A program made the translations under genes and the position numbers. Source: Marinobacter profundi (GTDB taxonomy: Bacteria; Pseudomonadota; Gammaproteobacteria; Pseudomonadales; Oleiphilaceae). From it: a stretch of 64,000 nt of DNA. Under the pieces are notes generated by a model that worked only from the letters and a program-made list of their open reading frames with translations, was not told the DNA's origin and did no database searches. Location of the stretch: NCBI RefSeq assembly GCF_002744715.1, contig NZ_KZ319368.1, positions 496,001-560,000 of the forward strand, given 5' to 3'. Below, one piece after another: positions 35,227 to 45,593 of the stretch (its first letter is position 1; every line of letters begins with the position of its first letter).

Positions 35227-35997
35227 ATGCAGGTATCGATCAAGACTCCGGAAGAAATCGAAAAGATGCGCGTTGCCGGCCGGCTGGCGGCCGAAGTTCT
35301 CGAGATGATCGACGAGCATATCAAGCCGGGCATCAGCACCGAGGAAATCAACACCCTCTGCCACGACTATATTGTCAACGTCCAGCAGGCGATTCCCGCA
35401 CCGCTCAACTACAAGGGTTTCCCGAAGTCAGTCTGCACCTCGGTCAACCACGTCATCTGCCACGGCATCCCGTCGGACAAGAAAATCCTCAAGGACGGCG
35501 ACATCCTCAACATCGATGTCACGATCATCAAGGACGAATACCACGGTGATACCAGCAAGATGTGGATCGTCGGCAAGCCCAAGCCCGGTAGCGAGCGACT
35601 GATCCGGATTACCCAGGAGTGCCTATATAAAGGCATTGAACTGGTCCGCCCCGGAACCCGCCTCGGCGACATCGGCCACGTCATCCAGCAGCATGCCGAG
35701 AAACACCATTACTCGGTGGTGCGTGATTACTGCGGCCACGGCATCGGCAAGGTGTTCCACGAAGAGCCCCAGGTGATGCACTACGGCAAGCCCGGAACCG
35801 GCATGGAACTGGTCGAAGGCATGACGTTCACCATCGAGCCGATGATCAACCAGGGCAAGTACCAGACCAAACTGCTGCCGGACGGCTGGACCGTGGTCAC
35901 CAAGGACCACAAGCTGTCAGCCCAGTGGGAGCACACCATCCTGGTCACCGCGGATGGCTGTGAAGTCCTGACCAAACGATCGGAAGAGTCATTCTAG
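35227..35997 (+). CDS. map: Methionine aminopeptidase, type I
   Basis: Map removes N-terminal methionine from new proteins. 256 residues with the five metal ligands in order: Asp in ILNIDVTIIKDEYHGD (two), His in GHGIGKVFHEEP, Glu in MTFTIEPMIN and Glu in WEHTILV. AACAGGAACCCC precedes the ATG. It diverges from rpsB and is followed with no gap by glnD. Confidence 0.97.
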   Translation: MQVSIKTPEEIEKMRVAGRLAAEVLEMIDEHIKPGISTEEINTLCHDYIVNVQQAIPAPLNYKGFPKSVCTSVNHVICHGIPSDKKILKDGDILNIDVTIIKDEYHGDTSKMWIVGKPKPGSERLIRITQECLYKGIELVRPGTRLGDIGHVIQQHAEKHHYSVVRDYCGHGIGKVFHEEPQVMHYGKPGTGMELVEGMTFTIEPMINQGKYQTKLLPDGWTVVTKDHKLSAQWEHTILVTADGCEVLTKRSEESF

Positions 35998-38643
35998 GTG
36001 GACCTTAGCGAACTGGAGTCCCGCATCAGTAACGATCCGTCGCCCGTCGTGGCGGCCCGCGAGCTTTTAAAGCAACGCTATCAGGCTGATGCGGAGGCCT
36101 TCCGCAACGGTGCCGATGTCCGGGCACTGGTGCAATCCCGGGCCGACACCGTCGACCGGGTTCTCGGCCTGATCTGGAATCGCTATCCGTTTGCCAGCTC
36201 CGCCGACATCGCCCTGGTGGCGGTCGGCGGCTACGGCCGGGGTGAACTTCACCCCCACTCGGACATCGACCTGCTGCTGCTGACCCGAAACGGCGTCCAC
36301 GATGAGTGGCAGGAAGACCTCGGCGCTTTCATTACCCTGCTGTGGGACCTCAAGCTCGACATCGGCCACAGCGTACGCAGTATTGACGAAAGCCGCGAGG
36401 CCGCCCGGGGCGACGTCACTATCCTCACCAACCTGCTGGAAACCCGTACCATCGCAGGCCCCGACGAGCTGCGAGCCACCCTGAGCGAGCAGGTTTACTC
36501 CGACGACGTCTGCACCGACCGGGAGTACTTCATCGCCAAGCGTGATGAACAGCAACAACGGCACCAGAAATACGGCGACACCGAATACAACCTGGAGCCC
36601 AACGTCAAAGGCTCCCCCGGCGCCCTGCGGGACATCCAGACCATCGGCTGGATCACCAAACGGCATTTTGGCCTGCACAGCATTACCGACCTGACCCGCT
36701 TCAGCATCCTGACCGAGGGCGAACACCGGGTCCTGCTCAAGGGCGAAACCTTCCTCTGGCAACTGCGCTACGGCCTGCAGCTGATTGCCGACCGCAATGA
36801 GAACCGGCTGCTGTTTGACCACCAGCGGGCACTGGCCCAGATGCTCGGCTATAAGGACGAAGGCAAGCGCCTCGGCGTCGAGATCATGATGCAGCGCTAC
36901 TACCGCACGGTACTGGCGCTCAATGAGCTGGCCGACGTGATCCTGCAGCACTACGACGAAGCCATCCTCACCAACGCCGGTGAAGAGGAAATCTACCCGC
37001 TGAACAAGCGCTTCCAGGTGCGCAACCGCTACATCGAAGCCATCAACAACCAGGTCTTCGCCTACGCCCCCTACGCCATCATGGAAATCTTTGTGCTGAT
37101 GGCACAGCACCCGGAAATCAAGGGCATCCGGGCCACCACCATCCGCTCCCTGCGAGCCCACCGCCACCTGGTTGACGATGCCTTCCGCTCGGACCTGGCG
37201 GTGACCTCGCTGTTCATGGAACTGATGCGCACGCCCCACGCCCTGGACCAGACTCTGTCCTACATGAAGAAGTACAACGTGCTGGGGCGCTACCTGCCGG
37301 AATTTGGCGAGATTATCGGCCAGATGCAGCACGACCTGTTCCACATCTATACCGTGGACGCCCACACCCTGCGGGTGATCCGCAACATGGTACGGCTCAA
37401 CAGCACGGAAGCCCGCAAAGATTACCCGCTGGCGTCCCGCCTGATCCACCGGCTACCCAAGGTGGAAGACCTGTACATCGCCGGGCTCTACCACGACGTT
37501 GCCAAGGGCCGCGGCGGCGACCATTCCGAACTGGGCGCCATCGATGCCGAAAACTTCTGCCGCCGTCACCACCTGAGCGACCGGGATACCCAGCTGATCT
37601 CCTGGCTGGTGGAAAATCACCTGCTGATGTCGATGACCGCCCAGCGCAAGGACATCTCGGACCCGGACATCATCCACGCCTTCGCCCGCTCGATGCCCAG
37701 CCAGGTGCACCTGGACTACCTGTACGTGATGACGGTGTGCGACATCAGCGCCACCAACCCCAAACTGTGGAACACCTGGCGGGCCTCCCTGCTGCGTCAG
37801 CTCTATATCGAGACCCGCCGCGCCCTGCGCCGCGGCACCGAAACCCCGGTGGACCGCCATGAGTGGGTGGAAGCCACCCAGTCGGAGGCGCGGGAAATCC
37901 TCCACGCCCAGAACTTCTCCGACGACCAGATCAATGCCCTGTGGGACACCCTTGACGAGGACTACTTCCTGCAGGACTCCACGGTGGATATCGCCTGGCA
38001 GACCGCCGCGATTATCCGCCACGGCGACAACCCGGACCCGCTGGTGCTGATCCGCGACACCCGCGGCGGCCCTACCGACGGCTACTCCCAGATCATCATC
38101 TACATGAAGGACCGGGTCGCCCTGTTTGCCGCCACCACCGCGGTACTGGAACAACTCAACCTCAACATCGTCGACGCCCGCATCAGCGCCAGCGAGGGCC
38201 CCTACTCCATCAGCTCCTACGTGGTGCTGGACGACAAGGGCCAGCCCCTGGGCCTCGACCCGGCCCGCAAGGACCGGGTGCGGAAGCGGCTGATCGAGGA
38301 ACTGGACGACCCGGATGACTACCCGGAGATCATCCACCGGCGCACACCGCGCCAGCTCAAACACTTTGCGTTCCCGACCGAAGTCACCCTGTCCAATGAC
38401 ACCATCAACCAGCGCACCGTGCTGGAGGTGGTGACACCCGACCGCCCCGGCCTGCTGGCCCGGGTCGGCCAGGTGCTGCTGGACCACCGGGTACGCCTTA
38501 CCAACGCCAAGATCGCCACCTTGGGCGAGCGGGTCGAGGACGTGTTCTTTGTGACCGACGAACACGGCGACCCCATCCGCGACCCGGGCGTTTGCCTGGC
38601 CCTGCGGGACGATCTCTGTCAAATGCTGGACGACACCCAATGA
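35998..38643 (+). CDS. glnD: GlnD, PII uridylyltransferase/uridylyl-removing enzyme
   Basis: GlnD senses glutamine and adds or removes UMP on PII proteins, setting nitrogen assimilation. 881 residues: nucleotidyltransferase motif VGGYGRGELHPHSDIDLLLL near residue 80, a linker, the HD domain with YHDVAKGRGGDHSELG (about residue 500), and two C-terminal ACT domains (VALFAATTAVLEQLNLNIVD and DRPGLLARVGQVLLDHRV). The start is a GTG directly after the map stop. Confidence 0.97.
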   Translation: MDLSELESRISNDPSPVVAARELLKQRYQADAEAFRNGADVRALVQSRADTVDRVLGLIWNRYPFASSADIALVAVGGYGRGELHPHSDIDLLLLTRNGVHDEWQEDLGAFITLLWDLKLDIGHSVRSIDESREAARGDVTILTNLLETRTIAGPDELRATLSEQVYSDDVCTDREYFIAKRDEQQQRHQKYGDTEYNLEPNVKGSPGALRDIQTIGWITKRHFGLHSITDLTRFSILTEGEHRVLLKGETFLWQLRYGLQLIADRNENRLLFDHQRALAQMLGYKDEGKRLGVEIMMQRYYRTVLALNELADVILQHYDEAILTNAGEEEIYPLNKRFQVRNRYIEAINNQVFAYAPYAIMEIFVLMAQHPEIKGIRATTIRSLRAHRHLVDDAFRSDLAVTSLFMELMRTPHALDQTLSYMKKYNVLGRYLPEFGEIIGQMQHDLFHIYTVDAHTLRVIRNMVRLNSTEARKDYPLASRLIHRLPKVEDLYIAGLYHDVAKGRGGDHSELGAIDAENFCRRHHLSDRDTQLISWLVENHLLMSMTAQRKDISDPDIIHAFARSMPSQVHLDYLYVMTVCDISATNPKLWNTWRASLLRQLYIETRRALRRGTETPVDRHEWVEATQSEAREILHAQNFSDDQINALWDTLDEDYFLQDSTVDIAWQTAAIIRHGDNPDPLVLIRDTRGGPTDGYSQIIIYMKDRVALFAATTAVLEQLNLNIVDARISASEGPYSISSYVVLDDKGQPLGLDPARKDRVRKRLIEELDDPDDYPEIIHRRTPRQLKHFAFPTEVTLSNDTINQRTVLEVVTPDRPGLLARVGQVLLDHRVRLTNAKIATLGERVEDVFFVTDEHGDPIRDPGVCLALRDDLCQMLDDTQ

Positions 38644-39839
38644 ACCCGAATTTGTCCCGATTGCATCCCTACCCCTTCGAGAAACTGGCCAAACTGAAAG
38701 CGAGGGTTGTGCCACCGGCCGACCTGCGGCCCATCTCCCTGGGGATCGGCGAACCCAAGCACCCGTCGCCCGACTTTGTAAAACAGGTGATTGCAGACAA
38801 CCTGGACAAGCTGGCCAATTACCCCACCACCAAGGGCATGGACGAACTGCGCGAGGCCATCAGTGCCTGGGCAACCCGGCGTTTCCAGCTCCGCCCCGGC
38901 TCGCTGACCGCCAGCGACCATGTGGTGCCGGTGAACGGTACCCGCGAGGCCATTTTTTCCCTGGTCCAGGCGGTGGTGGATGCCAGCAAGCCCGCCAAGG
39001 TGGTCAGCCCCAATCCGTTTTACCAGGTTTACGAAGGCGCGGCCTTTCTCGCCGGCGCCGAACCCCACTACCTGCCTTGCGACGGCAGCAACGGCTTTAT
39101 CCCGGACTTTGACGCGGTACCGGAGGCAGTCTGGCAGGACTGCCAGGTGCTGTTCCTGTGCTCGCCGGGCAATCCCAGTGGCGCGGTCATTCCCCGCGAG
39201 ACCCTGATCAAGGTCATCGAACTGGCCGATCGCCACGACTTCATCGTGGCATCCGACGAGTGCTACTCCGAGCTGTACCCGGACGAATCCAACCCGCCGG
39301 AAGGGTTGCTGCAGACCTGTGCCGCCATTGGCCGCGACGATTACGCCCGGTGCGTGGTGTTTCACAGCCTGTCCAAGCGCAGCAACCTGCCAGGCCTGCG
39401 CTCCGGCTTCGTCGCCGGCGACGCCGGCATCCTCAAGGGCTACCTGCAGTACCGCACCTATCACGGCTGCGCCATGCCGATTCACAACCAGCTCGCCAGC
39501 ATTGCGGCCTGGCAGGACGAGGACCACGTGCGGGAAAACCGCGCCGCCTACCGCGCCAAGTTCGAGGCGGTGGTGCCCATCCTGCGGGACGTGATGGACG
39601 TGGACTTCCCCGACGCCGGCTTCTACCTGTGGCCACAAACTCCCATCGACGACGAGACCTTCGCCCGCGAACTGTCCGCCGAACAAAACGTCCACGTGCT
39701 TCCCGGCCGCTATCTGTCCCGGGCGGTGGCTGGCTACAACCCGGGCGAGAACCGGGTGCGCATGGCCCTGGTGGCCCCGCTGGAAGAGTGCGTGGAAGCG
39801 GCCGAACGCATCGTTCGATTTGTGAAAAACCGGAACTGA
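38640..39839 (+). CDS. dapC: Succinyldiaminopimelate transaminase
   Basis: A 399-residue class I/II PLP aminotransferase: NPNLSRLHPYPFEKLAKLK, then SLGIGEPKHPSPDFVK, LCSPGNPSGAVIPRE, and the PLP Lys in FHSLSKRSNLPGLRSGFV. The N-terminus matches the DapC group, and the neighbours dapD and dapE complete the succinylase route to diaminopimelate and lysine. The ATG overlaps the glnD stop by 4 bp; an upstream start inside glnD is rejected. Confidence 0.94.
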   Translation: MNPNLSRLHPYPFEKLAKLKARVVPPADLRPISLGIGEPKHPSPDFVKQVIADNLDKLANYPTTKGMDELREAISAWATRRFQLRPGSLTASDHVVPVNGTREAIFSLVQAVVDASKPAKVVSPNPFYQVYEGAAFLAGAEPHYLPCDGSNGFIPDFDAVPEAVWQDCQVLFLCSPGNPSGAVIPRETLIKVIELADRHDFIVASDECYSELYPDESNPPEGLLQTCAAIGRDDYARCVVFHSLSKRSNLPGLRSGFVAGDAGILKGYLQYRTYHGCAMPIHNQLASIAAWQDEDHVRENRAAYRAKFEAVVPILRDVMDVDFPDAGFYLWPQTPIDDETFARELSAEQNVHVLPGRYLSRAVAGYNPGENRVRMALVAPLEECVEAAERIVRFVKNRN

Positions 39840-39843
39840 CCGA

Positions 39844-40197
39844 ATGAAACTCTACGGCATCAAGAACTGCGACACCGTCAAGAAAGCCCGCAAATGGCTG
39901 GATGACAACGGCATCACCTACGACTTCCACGACTTCAAGAAAGACGGTCTGGACGACGCTCTGTTGACCCGCTGGGAAAACGCCATCGGCTGGGACGCTC
40001 TGCTCAACCGCCGCGGCACCACCTGGCGCAAACTTCCCGACGAGGTTCGTGATACCATTAACGCCCAAAGTGCCCACCAGATCATGCTCGACAACCCGTC
40101 CATCATCAAACGCCCCGTCGTTGAAAGCGGCCGGGAGCAGGGCGGAAACGTGAGTGTCGGCTTCAATGCCGACGACTGGGCCACCCAATTCAAGTAA
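39844..40197 (+). CDS. ArsC/Spx-family reductase-like protein (YffB type)
   Basis: 117 residues with a thioredoxin-like fold: MKLYGIKNCDTVKKARKWL has a single Cys instead of CxxC, as in YffB relatives. LLNRRGTTWRKLP and KRPVVE are the other family blocks. It lies between dapC and dapD, a placement also seen in Pseudomonas. A glutathione-dependent thiol reductase role has been proposed for the family; the substrate is unknown. Confidence 0.9.
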   Translation: MKLYGIKNCDTVKKARKWLDDNGITYDFHDFKKDGLDDALLTRWENAIGWDALLNRRGTTWRKLPDEVRDTINAQSAHQIMLDNPSIIKRPVVESGREQGGNVSVGFNADDWATQFK

Positions 40198-40222
40198 ACA
40201 GCTGACAGGAGCAACCGCGACA

Positions 40223-41251
40223 ATGAGCTTCGCATTCGGAATCGGTATCGGAACCCAGAACCAGCAAGGCGAGTGGCTGGAGGTGTATTACCAGCAGCCA
40301 CTGCTGATGCCAGACGCCACCCTGGTAGAGGTCGTCCGCAACACCCTGAACTGCGCCGCCGGTAACCAGGCGGTCGAAGCCAGTGCCGAGCAACTGCACC
40401 TGCTGGCCGAGGCCCTGCGCCAGGCCGGCCAGGTCGAACAGGCCAACCTGGCCGAAAAAGCCGCCAACAGCACCCGTCCGGTCGTGGTTACCGTTCTGGA
40501 TGCGGACAACACCGCGGCCAGCACCCCCGAGGTCTACCTCAAGCTGCACCTGATATCCCACCGCCTGGTGAAGCCTCACGGCGTCAAGCTGGACGGCATC
40601 TTCGGCCTGCTGCCGAACCTGGCGTGGACCAACGAAGGCGCCATCGACCTGAACGAACTGCCGGAGCGCCAGCTGCAGGCCCGCATTGAAGGCCGCACCC
40701 TGGAAGTGAAATCCGTCGACAAGTTCCCGCAGATGACCGACTACGTGGTCCCCAAGGGTGTGCGCATTGCCGATACCGCCCGGGTCCGTCTCGGCGCCTA
40801 TGTGGGCGAAGGCACCACCGTGATGCACGAAGGCTTCATCAACTTCAACGCCGGCACCGAAGGCACCAGCATGATCGAAGGCCGCATCTCGGCCGGCGTC
40901 ATGGTCGGCAAAGGCTCCGACCTGGGTGGCGGCTGCTCCACCATGGGCACCCTGTCCGGTGGCGGCAACATCATCATCTCGGTGGGCGAAAACTGCCTGA
41001 TCGGCGCCAACGCCGGCATCGGCATCCCGCTGGGCGACCGTTGCAAGGTGGAAGCCGGCCTGTACATCACCGCCGGCACCAAGGTGGCGCTGCTGGATGA
41101 CCACAACAAGCTGGTGGAAATCATCAAGGCCCGTGACCTGGCCAACAAGCCGGACCTGCTGTTCCGCCGCAACAGCCAGACCGGTGCCGTGGAGTGCAAG
41201 ACCAACAAGTCAGCCATCGAGCTGAATGAAGAGCTGCACGCCAACAACTGA
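40223..41251 (+). CDS. dapD: 2,3,4,5-tetrahydropyridine-2,6-dicarboxylate N-succinyltransferase (long form)
   Basis: DapD transfers succinyl from succinyl-CoA in lysine/diaminopimelate synthesis. 342 residues, the long Pseudomonas/Actinobacteria form, with an N-terminal domain (FGIGIGTQNQQGEWLEVYYQ) and a left-handed beta-helix (VMHEGFINFNAGTEGTSMIE, GGGCSTMGTLSGGGNIIIS). The ATG at 40223 follows AGGAG; an earlier start overlapping the ArsC-like gene is rejected. A terminator follows. Confidence 0.96.
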   Translation: MSFAFGIGIGTQNQQGEWLEVYYQQPLLMPDATLVEVVRNTLNCAAGNQAVEASAEQLHLLAEALRQAGQVEQANLAEKAANSTRPVVVTVLDADNTAASTPEVYLKLHLISHRLVKPHGVKLDGIFGLLPNLAWTNEGAIDLNELPERQLQARIEGRTLEVKSVDKFPQMTDYVVPKGVRIADTARVRLGAYVGEGTTVMHEGFINFNAGTEGTSMIEGRISAGVMVGKGSDLGGGCSTMGTLSGGGNIIISVGENCLIGANAGIGIPLGDRCKVEAGLYITAGTKVALLDDHNKLVEIIKARDLANKPDLLFRRNSQTGAVECKTNKSAIELNEELHANN

Positions 41252-41260
41252 GTGAACTGA

Positions 41261-42472
<1,212 letters not shown>

Positions 42473-42483
42473 GAACTCCCGAT

Positions 42484-42702
42484 TTAATAATGCGGAGGAG
42501 GCGTCTCGTCCTCCTCCCGGCGGATATTCGAGGGTGACACCTCCTTGAGTTGCTTGTGCAGTAACTGCTTGGCAGCCCACAATTCGCGGATATCCAGCTC
42601 CTGGCGGGCAACCTGTTCACTCAAGGTGTTGATCAGGTCGTCCTGGAAAGCCAGCCGGGTTTCCAGCTCGTCCAGCCGTGCTTCGAGGTCTCTGTTACTC
42701 AT
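42484..42702 (-). CDS. slyX: SlyX family protein
   Basis: 72 residues, mostly one long coiled-coil helix (DLEARLDELETRLAFQDDLI, then LSEQVARQELDIRELWAAKQ) and the typical C-terminal tail PPPHY. Cytoplasmic. Function is unknown; the name comes from its genetic neighbourhood to slyD in E. coli. Confidence 0.93.
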   Translation of the reverse strand: MSNRDLEARLDELETRLAFQDDLINTLSEQVARQELDIRELWAAKQLLHKQLKEVSPSNIRREEDETPPPHY

Positions 42703-42844
42703 CGGGTGTGCTGCTGCTCCGTAAATTCTGTGATCCGGTTTGCCCCTCTGGCCACAGGCTTGGTCAGAGTTCCGGGTTATCTGGTATCATGCCGCTTTTA
42801 CCCGCCCCGATGTCGCAATTTCGTTCATCAGGCGGTCTTCACCG

Positions 42845-42880
42845 ACCGGTTATCCAAGTTTACCTGATAACCGGTTTTTT
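42845..42880 (+). terminator. Terminator-like hairpin in the leader of the cold-shock-domain gene
   Basis: ACCGGTTATC and GATAACCGGT form a perfect 10-bp stem with an 11-nt loop, followed directly by TTTTTT. It ends 37 nt before the ATG at 42917. It would stop transcription entering the gene, so it either isolates it from upstream or acts as an attenuator. Confidence 0.75.
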
Positions 42881-42916
42881 ATGGTTAGTGTTTGAATAAT
42901 GGAGAAACCCGAATCA

Positions 42917-43468
42917 ATGCGTAATCCAGTCAAAGCGATCCTCCTTGCCATCCTGATCGCGATTCCCGCACCGTTCGTCCTGGCCTTCGTGCTGGCCACC
43001 TTTACACCGGAAGTCTTCCAGATCCTGTCCCAGTCCGGTTCCAGCGAAGAGGCGTCCAGCGTTCCGTTCATTCTCGGCGGCGGACAGAGCATCGCGGCCT
43101 ACATCATCAGCGTGGTGCTGTTTGGCCTCGCCGGCTTCCTGGCCATCACCTTCGCCCAGCGCCAGTCCCAGGGCAGCCGCCAGAGCGCTCCGCGCCGGCA
43201 GTCCCGCCCGCAGGACGAGTATGACGACGACGAAGGCATGGACGATGAAGGCCCCGAAGGGGACGAGGAAGGCACCGTCAAATGGTTCAACGTGAAGAAA
43301 GGCTTTGGCTTCATCGTCCGTGACAGCGGCGACGAAGTGTTTGTTCACTTCCGTGCCATCCGCGGCCGTGGCCGTCGCGTCCTTCGCCAGGGCCAGCTGG
43401 TCCGCTTCAACGTAGTGGATGCCGACAAAGGCCTGCAGGCCGACAACGTGTCGATCCTGAGCGAGTGA
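42917..43468 (+). CDS. Membrane-anchored cold-shock-domain protein
   Basis: 183 residues with two N-terminal membrane helices (AILLAILIAIPAPFVLAFVL and IAAYIISVVLFGLAGFLAI), an Arg/Gln-rich then very acidic linker (EYDDDEGMDDEGPEGDEEG), and a C-terminal cold-shock OB fold: GTVKWFNVKKGFGFIVRDSG (RNP1) and EVFVHFRAI (RNP2). It would tether a single-stranded nucleic-acid-binding domain at the inner membrane. The ATG at 42917 has a GGAG upstream; an ATG at 42899 is the alternative. Confidence 0.88.
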   Translation: MRNPVKAILLAILIAIPAPFVLAFVLATFTPEVFQILSQSGSSEEASSVPFILGGGQSIAAYIISVVLFGLAGFLAITFAQRQSQGSRQSAPRRQSRPQDEYDDDEGMDDEGPEGDEEGTVKWFNVKKGFGFIVRDSGDEVFVHFRAIRGRGRRVLRQGQLVRFNVVDADKGLQADNVSILSE

Positions 43469-43516
43469 GGCCACCCATGCGGCCAGCAACCCAGGCCGCA
43501 TCAGCCTCCTGAATAG

Positions 43517-43557
43517 AAAAGGGGCGGTCCATCTGACATGGACCGCCCCTTTTTTAT
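43517..43557 (+). terminator. Strong Rho-independent terminator
   Basis: AAAAGGGGCGGTCCAT pairs with ATGGACCGCCCCTTTT around CTGAC, followed by more T residues. It ends the cold-shock-domain gene and, on the other strand, could serve the convergent gene at 43607. Confidence 0.93.
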
Positions 43558-43573
43558 CCAAGCCCTTTGTCAG

Positions 43574-43597
43574 AGGACAGACCGAAGGTCAGTCCCC
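43574..43597. repeat. REP-like palindrome
   Basis: AGGACAGACC-GAA-GGTCAGTCCC, forward orientation, 9 bp beyond the 3' end of the 125-residue gene at 43607-43984. An inverted copy lies on the other side of that gene (44108). Confidence 0.7.
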
Positions 43598-43606
43598 GAT
43601 TACCCC

Positions 43607-43984
43607 TCAGTTCCACACCACCAGCTGCTCACCCCGGTCATCCAGCCGCCACCATTTCTCTTCTTCAACCGGCTCGCCTTCCTGCCACTCACCCTGACTG
43701 CAGCGGATCTCACCATCCATCGCGCGCCAGGCACTGCGGGCACACTCCAGATCGGTATTCCAGGGTAATTCATCGGCTTCCAGTACCAGAGAGGTATAAC
43801 GCTTGCCCGAGGCACCGGGATAGGCGCTGATACGCACCCGGTGGCCGCGGTAATCGCCAGCACCCTTGATCGCAGCGGTGGCCGATGCCGGCTCGCTGAG
43901 CACCAGGTTATCAAGCTGGTTACCCAGCCACTCGGTCAGCTTGGCCAGCTCCAGATCACGAATGTAGATTTCCAGGTCCTGCAA
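43607..43984 (-). CDS. Hypothetical protein, 125 residues
   Basis: A soluble protein starting MQDLEIYIRDLELAKLTEWL and ending with a Trp-rich, acidic part (EEEKWWRLDDRGEQLVVWN). It appears alpha/beta with no signal or membrane segment. The start is a TTG with GGGAG 9 nt upstream; no in-frame ATG is available. It is flanked by inverted REP-like palindromes. I do not recognise the family. Confidence 0.7.
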   Translation of the reverse strand: MQDLEIYIRDLELAKLTEWLGNQLDNLVLSEPASATAAIKGAGDYRGHRVRISAYPGASGKRYTSLVLEADELPWNTDLECARSAWRAMDGEIRCSQGEWQEGEPVEEEKWWRLDDRGEQLVVWN

Positions 43985-44107
43985 CGCTCATTACTCCCGC
44001 TCGGTTCAAGGTGTCCGCTGAGAAAAACAGTCGTCATAGTGTACCGGACGGCGCCAGGCTGCAAGGCTCACGACGCAAAATTCACCACGCAAGAGCGGGG
44101 GACAGAA

Positions 44108-44132
44108 GGGGACTGACCTCGGGTCTGTCCCC
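44108..44132. repeat. REP-like palindrome, reverse orientation
   Basis: GGGGACTGACC-TCG-GGTCTGTCCCC, with an extra half-copy (GGGGGACAGA) directly before it. It sits 12 bp beyond the 3' end of the Clp_N-type gene. Confidence 0.7.
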
Positions 44133-44144
44133 TGAACCACGGCA

Positions 44145-45515
44145 TCAGCAAACCACCTCCAGCGTCGGCACCGCCGCCCCCTGACCCTCCGCGCCACTCT
44201 CAAACCGCTCCAACTCATAACGCAGATCATTTACCGTCAGCCGGCGCAGCGTGCCGGCTGCCTTGCGCTCGTGCCAATCCACCTCCGCGGCCGCGCGCTC
44301 GATCGCCAGCTGCTCCAGCGCCTGCTCATAGTCCGCCAGCGGATGCTGTCTGGCCATGGCCACCAGGGTCTGGCGCCGCAGCGTATCGACCTTGCCGGCA
44401 ATCGCCTGGCCGGCCAGAGACCCCCGGCTGGCATACAGTGACAAACGGGCCGCCGCCCGCTCCACCCAGCGCAACATCAGACCGGGCGACCCCCCGAACG
44501 GTCGCCTCGCCCCCGCCGCATAACCGATGGCGGTACCGGTAAGCTCCACATTCCAGCGTTTCTCGATGGCTGCCTGATGGGCGGTCAGAATTGCCAGGTT
44601 CTGACCGGCACTGGAGCCCGGCATGTTCACCACCTCGAGGGTTCGCCCCAGCAACCGTTCAAGATGCCTCCCTGCCGCTCCCTGCTCCGGCCCATCCGGG
44701 CCGAGCAACAGGATCGGCCCCTGATGTCCCGGTAACAGGTGACTGGCCAGATGGGAATCGCGGGACATCAAGGCGACCAGGTCTGCCGGGGTGGTGTTAT
44801 CCAGCACCAGCACCGGATACCGCTGGCGCTCGCACGCTTCACCGGGAAAGACCGGGCGGTCACAGGCCATCACCTCATCCTCCCGACGCAGATCCAGCAC
44901 CAGGAACCCGATGTCCAGCGACGGCAGCAGCGCCTGCAGCCACGAGGACTTGCCCGACCCCCTCGCCCCACGCACCCAGACCAGCGAGTCAGCCACGGCA
45001 GACAGCGTCACGCTGACATCTTCGGCCAGCCCCAACCAAGTTGAGTCGGTGATCACAATGGGCGATTCTCCAGGCAGGTCCGGATCCGGTGCAGTTCCGC
45101 CGGATTCCGCAATCTCCGGCCACTGCGCAACCTGCTCCAGCACGGCGACATAGGCCTTGCCCTGAAACCGCTCTGCCCCGGCCACCAGCACCCGCAACAA
45201 AAACGGCCAGTCCAGCCACGGCGCTTCGGATAACTCCCGGGCGCGGGCAAACCAGTACTGCAGCTGGGCCGACAGCAGGCCCTCACCACCAACTTCCGTC
45301 ACAATGGGCTGTTCACACTGGACTGTACGAACCAGCTCATCCAGATCCACGCCGCGACCGCGCAGAAAACCCGCAATCGCAGGTTCCGCGTCCAGCAAGG
45401 CCAGCAGGAAATCTTCAACCGTAATCGCATAACCACCGCGCCGGGCAATACTGTCCCGGGCACGCTGCAGCGCATTCTGACATTGGGGGGCCAGGCATCC
45501 TTGCCAGTCGTCCAT
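44145..45515 (-). CDS. Clp N-domain protein with a degenerate AAA+-like ATPase domain
   Basis: 456 residues. Residues 1-150 look like a Clp R domain (Clp_N): QNALQRARDSIARRGGYAIT, VEDFLLALLDAEPAIAGFL and a second related half. A P-loop GARGSGKSSW follows near residue 190, and the Walker-B-like strand YPVLVLDNTT has Asn where AAA+ proteins have the catalytic Glu. The second ATPase ring of ClpA/B/V is absent. AGGGAG precedes the ATG at 45515. It could be a ClpV-derived remnant or a signalling ATPase of the accessory region; function is unknown. Confidence 0.7.
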   Translation of the reverse strand: MDDWQGCLAPQCQNALQRARDSIARRGGYAITVEDFLLALLDAEPAIAGFLRGRGVDLDELVRTVQCEQPIVTEVGGEGLLSAQLQYWFARARELSEAPWLDWPFLLRVLVAGAERFQGKAYVAVLEQVAQWPEIAESGGTAPDPDLPGESPIVITDSTWLGLAEDVSVTLSAVADSLVWVRGARGSGKSSWLQALLPSLDIGFLVLDLRREDEVMACDRPVFPGEACERQRYPVLVLDNTTPADLVALMSRDSHLASHLLPGHQGPILLLGPDGPEQGAAGRHLERLLGRTLEVVNMPGSSAGQNLAILTAHQAAIEKRWNVELTGTAIGYAAGARRPFGGSPGLMLRWVERAAARLSLYASRGSLAGQAIAGKVDTLRRQTLVAMARQHPLADYEQALEQLAIERAAAEVDWHERKAAGTLRRLTVNDLRYELERFESGAEGQGAAVPTLEVVC

Positions 45516-45593
45516 CAACTTCTCCCTGTTGGTTGACGCATCGTCCTGATGCTGTCCAAGATGCAGTAGTTCAAAAAATAAAGGGACAGGTCC

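Noticed and set aside
36067..38715. Two long minus-strand frames (460 and 420 codons) opposite glnD
   Set aside because: glnD has all its catalytic motifs on the plus strand; the antisense frames have none.
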